NCBI GenBank assembly: GCA_018712425.1
Contig: DVHA01000318.1
Coordinates: 1-16,123 of the forward strand
DNA from: Candidatus Faecivivens stercoravium
GTDB taxonomy: Bacteria; Bacillota; Clostridia; Oscillospirales; Ruminococcaceae
Direction of reading: 5' to 3'
DNA length: 16,123 nt
This document shows, piece by piece, positions 13,343 to 16,123 of the stretch (within the stretch, counting starts at the first letter, position 1; the number at the start of each line of letters is the position of its first letter). The translations under genes and the position numbers were made by a program. The notes under the pieces were generated by a model. The model saw only the letters and a list, made by a program, of their open reading frames with translations, was not told where the DNA came from and did not search any database.

Positions 13343-13747
13343 ATGAACATCGCGCTGATTGCTCATGATTCTAAGAAGGAACTGATGGTGCAGTTCTGTA
13401 TCGCCTATTGTGGGATTATGAGCAGGCATAACCTCTGCGCGACCGGCACCACCGGCCGCCTGGTTTCGGAAGCGACCGGCCTGACCGTCAAACGCTTTCT
13501 CAGCGGCTCCCAGGGCGGGGACCAGCAGATCGCCTCGCTGATTGCCTGCAACGAGATCGATTTGCTGCTCTTCTTCCGCGACCCGCTGACCAGCAAGTCG
13601 CTCGAACAGAACGAAATGAACCTGCTGCGGCTGTGCGACGTCCACAATATCCCGATGGCGACCAATATCGCGACGGCGGAAGTTTTAATCCATGGCCTCG
13701 AACGGGGCGACCTCGACTGGCGGATTATCGTCAACCAGGGGTATTAA
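13343..13747 (+). CDS. mgsA: Methylglyoxal synthase family protein with altered active-site loop
   Basis: The 134-residue protein matches MgsA over its length: [12 protein letters not shown] at the start, the phosphate-binding [10 protein letters not shown] at residues 32-41, GGDQQI with catalytic Asp60 at 58-63, LLFFRDPL, and [11 protein letters not shown]. MgsA turns dihydroxyacetone phosphate into methylglyoxal and phosphate, a bypass of lower glycolysis. In E. coli and B. subtilis the loop after DPL reads x-P-H-[DE]-P-D, with His98 and Asp101 (E. coli numbers) implicated in catalysis. Here it reads K-S-L-E-Q-N, so those positions are Leu and Asn. The usual GPLGGD is GSQGGD. Activity may be changed. 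ATGs occur at 13334 and 13343. The Shine-Dalgarno AAAGGA at 13328-13333 touches the first, so 13343 is chosen. The minD-mgsA neighbourhood is typical of Clostridia. Confidence 0.88.
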   Translation: MNIALIAHDSKKELMVQFCIAYCGIMSRHNLCATGTTGRLVSEATGLTVKRFLSGSQGGDQQIASLIACNEIDLLLFFRDPLTSKSLEQNEMNLLRLCDVHNIPMATNIATAEVLIHGLERGDLDWRIIVNQGY

Positions 13748-13792
13748 GCGCCCCTTATATCTGTATGACGGCAAAGTGAGCGTTTGTAACCT

Positions 13793-13809
13793 GCCTCCGG
13801 GCGGGGCAT
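13793..13809 (+). terminator. Weak stem-loop after mgsA, possible terminator
   Basis: TGCCTC pairs with GGGGCA (one T-G pair) around a CGGGC loop, about 45 nt after the mgsA stop. It is followed by T-rich but interrupted sequence (about 13810-13825), so the terminator call is weak. The rest of the 161-bp gap to hisS has no T-box specifier or AGGGTGG-type sequence, and no clear -35/-10 pair. Confidence 0.3.
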
Positions 13810-13908
13810 TTCGCTTGCTTTGTTTGCTCATTGGAAACTTTTTTGTGAATGTGGGCCACAATCCGGCAAATTTCGCAGCCAAAAATAGAGATAATAGGAG
13901 AGAACCCA

Positions 13909-15267
13909 ATGGCATTAGAAATCAAATCGATCAAAGGCACTGCCGACGTCCTCCCGTCGGACAGCTATAAGTGGCAGTTTGTCGAACGGAAGTTCCTCGA
14001 TACCGCCCAGAAGTACGGCTTCGGGGAGATCCGCGTCCCGACCTTTGAGGATAAGCGGCTCTTCATCCGCTCGGTCGGCGACACCACCGACGTCGTCCAG
14101 AAGGAGATGTACACCTTCACCGACCAGGGCGGGCGGGAACTCGCCCTCCGGCCGGAAGGGACCGCCGGCGTCAACCGGGCGGTCATCGAAAACGGGCTGA
14201 TTAACGGCGCGCTGCCGGTCAAGCTGTCCTACGCGATCTCCTGCTTCCGGGCGGAAAAGCCCCAGGCGGGGCGGATGCGGGAATTCCACCAGCTGGGGAT
14301 GGAGCTGTTCGGCGCCTCTTCCCCGTCGGCCGACGCCGAGGTCATCGCCTTTGTGGACGAGTTCTTCCGCCTCCTCGGCATCCGGAACATCTCCCTCGAA
14401 ATCAACTCGATCGGCTGCAAAGAGTGCCGCAAAAACTACCACGCCGCCCTCAAAAGCTACTTTGAGGCCCGGAAGGACAGGCTCTGCGACACCTGCCTGG
14501 AACGGCTGGACAAAAACCCGCTGCGGATCCTCGACTGCAAAAACCCCGACTGCAAAGAGGTCGCAAAGGACGCGCCGGTCGTGCTGGACTACCTCTGCGA
14601 CGACTGCAGGGCCCACTTTGAGGGGCTCAAAAAGCGGCTGGACGCGCTGGGCGTACCTTACACCGTCAACCCCCGGATTGTCCGGGGCCTCGACTACTAT
14701 GTCCGGACCGTCTTTGAGTTCGTCTCCTCCGACCTCGGCGCCCAGTCGACCGTCTGCGGCGGCGGCCGGTACGACGGCCTGATTAAGTCGCTCGGCGGCC
14801 CCGACCAGCCGGGCATCGGCTACGCGATGGGGGTCGAGCGGCTTTTAATGGTCATGAAGGCCCAGGGCATCGAAATCCCCGCCCCCGCCCCCTGCGACCT
14901 CTACATCGGGTCAATTGGGGAAGAAGCGTCGGTCGAGGCGCTCCGGCTCTGCGGCATCCTCCGGGGAGAGGGCTTCTCGGCCGAATGCGATATCGTCGGC
15001 CGCAGCGTCAAGGCCCAGATGAAGTACGCCGACAAGATCGGCGCCCGCTTCTCGATGGTGCTGGGGGACAACGAGCTGGCCGAAAAGAAGGCCACCGTCA
15101 AGAATATGGCGACCGGTGAAAACGCCGAAGTCATGCTGGACGGCGAACCCCTCAAACAGTTTCTGTATAACGCCGGTCTGGACGGCCTCAGCGATTCGCT
15201 GAAAGGCACCCTCGGCGGCATTTTAGAGAATATGGGGACCAATCCGGCTCCCGAAGGGAAAGAGTAA
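13909..15267 (+). CDS. hisS: Histidyl-tRNA synthetase
   Basis: The 452-residue class II synthetase begins MALEIKSIKGTADVLP. It has the motif 1 region VPTFED...LFIRSVGDTTDVVQKEMYTF (given here in pieces), ALRPEGTA near residue 81-88, motif 2 FRAEKPQAGRMREFHQLG near 110-127, histidine-binding RGLDYY near 261, and the glycine-rich VCGGGRYDGL of motif 3 context near 282. The C-terminal anticodon-binding domain follows from about residue 325. It charges tRNA-His with histidine using ATP. A Cys-rich insertion (CKECRKNY, CDTCLERL, CDDCRAHF) in the middle is common in Firmicutes enzymes. AGGAGAGA at 13896-13903 precedes the ATG. The frame is open upstream to 13849 but without start signals. aspS follows after 59 bp, the usual hisS-aspS pair. 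Confidence 0.97.
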   Translation: MALEIKSIKGTADVLPSDSYKWQFVERKFLDTAQKYGFGEIRVPTFEDKRLFIRSVGDTTDVVQKEMYTFTDQGGRELALRPEGTAGVNRAVIENGLINGALPVKLSYAISCFRAEKPQAGRMREFHQLGMELFGASSPSADAEVIAFVDEFFRLLGIRNISLEINSIGCKECRKNYHAALKSYFEARKDRLCDTCLERLDKNPLRILDCKNPDCKEVAKDAPVVLDYLCDDCRAHFEGLKKRLDALGVPYTVNPRIVRGLDYYVRTVFEFVSSDLGAQSTVCGGGRYDGLIKSLGGPDQPGIGYAMGVERLLMVMKAQGIEIPAPAPCDLYIGSIGEEASVEALRLCGILRGEGFSAECDIVGRSVKAQMKYADKIGARFSMVLGDNELAEKKATVKNMATGENAEVMLDGEPLKQFLYNAGLDGLSDSLKGTLGGILENMGTNPAPEGKE

Positions 15268-15274
15268 GAAAGGA

Positions 15275-15301
15275 AGCCGGATCAAAACAAAAACCCCGGC
15301 T
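15275..15301 (+). repeat. Small stem-loop between hisS and aspS
   Basis: AGCCGG at 15275-15280 pairs with CCGGCT at 15296-15301 around a 15-nt A-rich loop. There is no T-run after it, so it is unlikely to end transcription. It may slow or separate translation of the two synthetase genes, which are probably co-transcribed. Confidence 0.35.
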
Positions 15302-15326
15302 GACAGATAGGAAGGACGTAAGAACA

Positions 15327-16123
15327 ATGGCAGACTTAATGACGGGTATGAAGAGGACCCATTACTGCGGCGAGGTTTCCGCCGCCGACGCCGGCCACGA
15401 GGTGGTGGTCGGCGGTTTCACCAACCGCGCCCGCGATAAAGGCGAACTGGTCTTTATCGACCTCAGAGACCGCACCGGCATCGTCCAGCTGGTCTTTGAC
15501 GACACGACCGACCGCTCGGTCATGTCGAAGGCCAAAGAGGCGAGAAGCGAGTATGTGCTGATGGCCCGGGGGACCGTCCGGATGCGGGAGGCTCCCAACC
15601 CCGAGCTCCCCACCGGCGACGTCGAGATCTACGTCACCGAACTGCGGATCCTGGCCAAGGCCCAGACCCCGCCGTTCCACATCACCGACGAGACCGACAC
15701 CAACGAGGAACTGCGGCTCCGCTACCGCTACCTCGACCTCCGCCGCCGGAAACTCCAGCAAAACCTGATCAAACGGGCGAAGATTACCGCTGTCGCCCAC
15801 GAGTTTTTCGCGAACGAAGGCTTTATCGAGATCGACACCCCGATGATGATCAAGTCCACCCCCGAAGGGGCGAGAGACTACGTCGTCCCCTCCCGGGTGC
15901 ACAAGGGCTCCTTCTACGCCCTGCCCCAGTCCCCCCAGATGTACAAGCAGCTTCTGATGATCGCGGGCTTTGACAAATACGTCCAGTTCGCCCGCTGCTT
16001 CCGGGACGAGGACCTGCGGGCCGACCGCCAGCCGGAATTCACCCAGATCGACCTGGAGATGTCCTTTGTCGACATGGAGGACATCCTCGCGATGGGCGAA
16101 CGGTTTGTCCACTTCCTGATGGA
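15327..16123 (+). CDS. aspS: Aspartyl-tRNA synthetase, N-terminal 265 residues (cut by window edge)
   Basis: The visible part holds the N-terminal OB-fold anticodon-binding domain (residues about 1-120, with FIDLRDRTGIVQLVF). The start of the class II catalytic domain follows: LRYRYLDLRR near 132-141, STPEGARDYVVPSR near 175-188, QSPQMYKQLLM near 199-209, and motif 2 ARCFRDEDLRADRQPEFTQ near 221-239. It attaches aspartate to tRNA-Asp. The spacing and phrases are those of the bacterial-type enzyme, normally about 590 residues, so over half is missing to the right. At the position after R-x-R-D, where discriminating enzymes usually have Leu and non-discriminating ones His, this protein has Lys (RARDKGELVF). 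GGAAGGA near 15310-15316 precedes the ATG at 15327. Confidence 0.96.
   Translation, partial: MADLMTGMKRTHYCGEVSAADAGHEVVVGGFTNRARDKGELVFIDLRDRTGIVQLVFDDTTDRSVMSKAKEARSEYVLMARGTVRMREAPNPELPTGDVEIYVTELRILAKAQTPPFHITDETDTNEELRLRYRYLDLRRRKLQQNLIKRAKITAVAHEFFANEGFIEIDTPMMIKSTPEGARDYVVPSRVHKGSFYALPQSPQMYKQLLMIAGFDKYVQFARCFRDEDLRADRQPEFTQIDLEMSFVDMEDILAMGERFVHFLM

Noticed and set aside
13748..13908. T-box leader for hisS
   Set aside because: The gap is only 161 bp, and I see no AGGGTGG-type T-box sequence or antiterminator.

Overview
The window looks like core chromosome of a high-GC member of the Clostridia, probably Oscillospirales-like. The coding DNA is very GC-rich. The cell-shape and division gene set is of Firmicutes type, and ribosome-binding sites of the GGAGG kind precede most genes. 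I see no phage, IS element, CRISPR array, tRNA or rRNA.

Layout: positions 1-1978 (minus strand) hold a truncated AI-2E-family permease and a Sir2 deacylase whose ends overlap by 4 bp. A divergent intergenic region follows, with a promoter for each direction. Then on the plus strand come zapA and a U32 peptidase-family gene that overlap. Next is a 300-bp gap packed with DnaA-box-like 9-mers and inverted repeats just upstream of dut. The compact run dut - DUF4321 membrane protein - maf - mreB has overlaps or very short gaps. A 463-bp AT-rich interval after mreB carries two AT-armed palindromes, -10 elements and a strongly folded RNA of about 175-200 nt. After it comes mreC - methyltransferase - mreD - penicillin-binding protein 2, then a minD-like ATPase, mgsA, hisS and the 5' part of aspS, which runs off the right edge.

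The genes fit a growth and division theme. ZapA stabilises the FtsZ ring. MreB, MreC, MreD and PBP2 form the elongasome that builds the side wall. MinD normally positions the septum, and Maf and dUTPase clean nucleotide pools. The familiar clostridial order mreBCD-pbp-minC-minD-minE-rodA-mgsA is visibly cut down: minC, minE and rodA are absent between pbp2 and mgsA, and a methyltransferase sits between mreC and mreD.

No large undescribed system is evident. The points most worth a second look are: the DnaA-box-like cluster before dut; the structured RNA between mreB and mreC; the MinD without MinC/MinE and without a visible membrane-targeting helix; the mgsA product, in which the positions equivalent to E. 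coli His98 and Asp101 are Leu and Asn; the methyltransferase inside the mre operon; and a 42-bp AT-rich patch inside maf.
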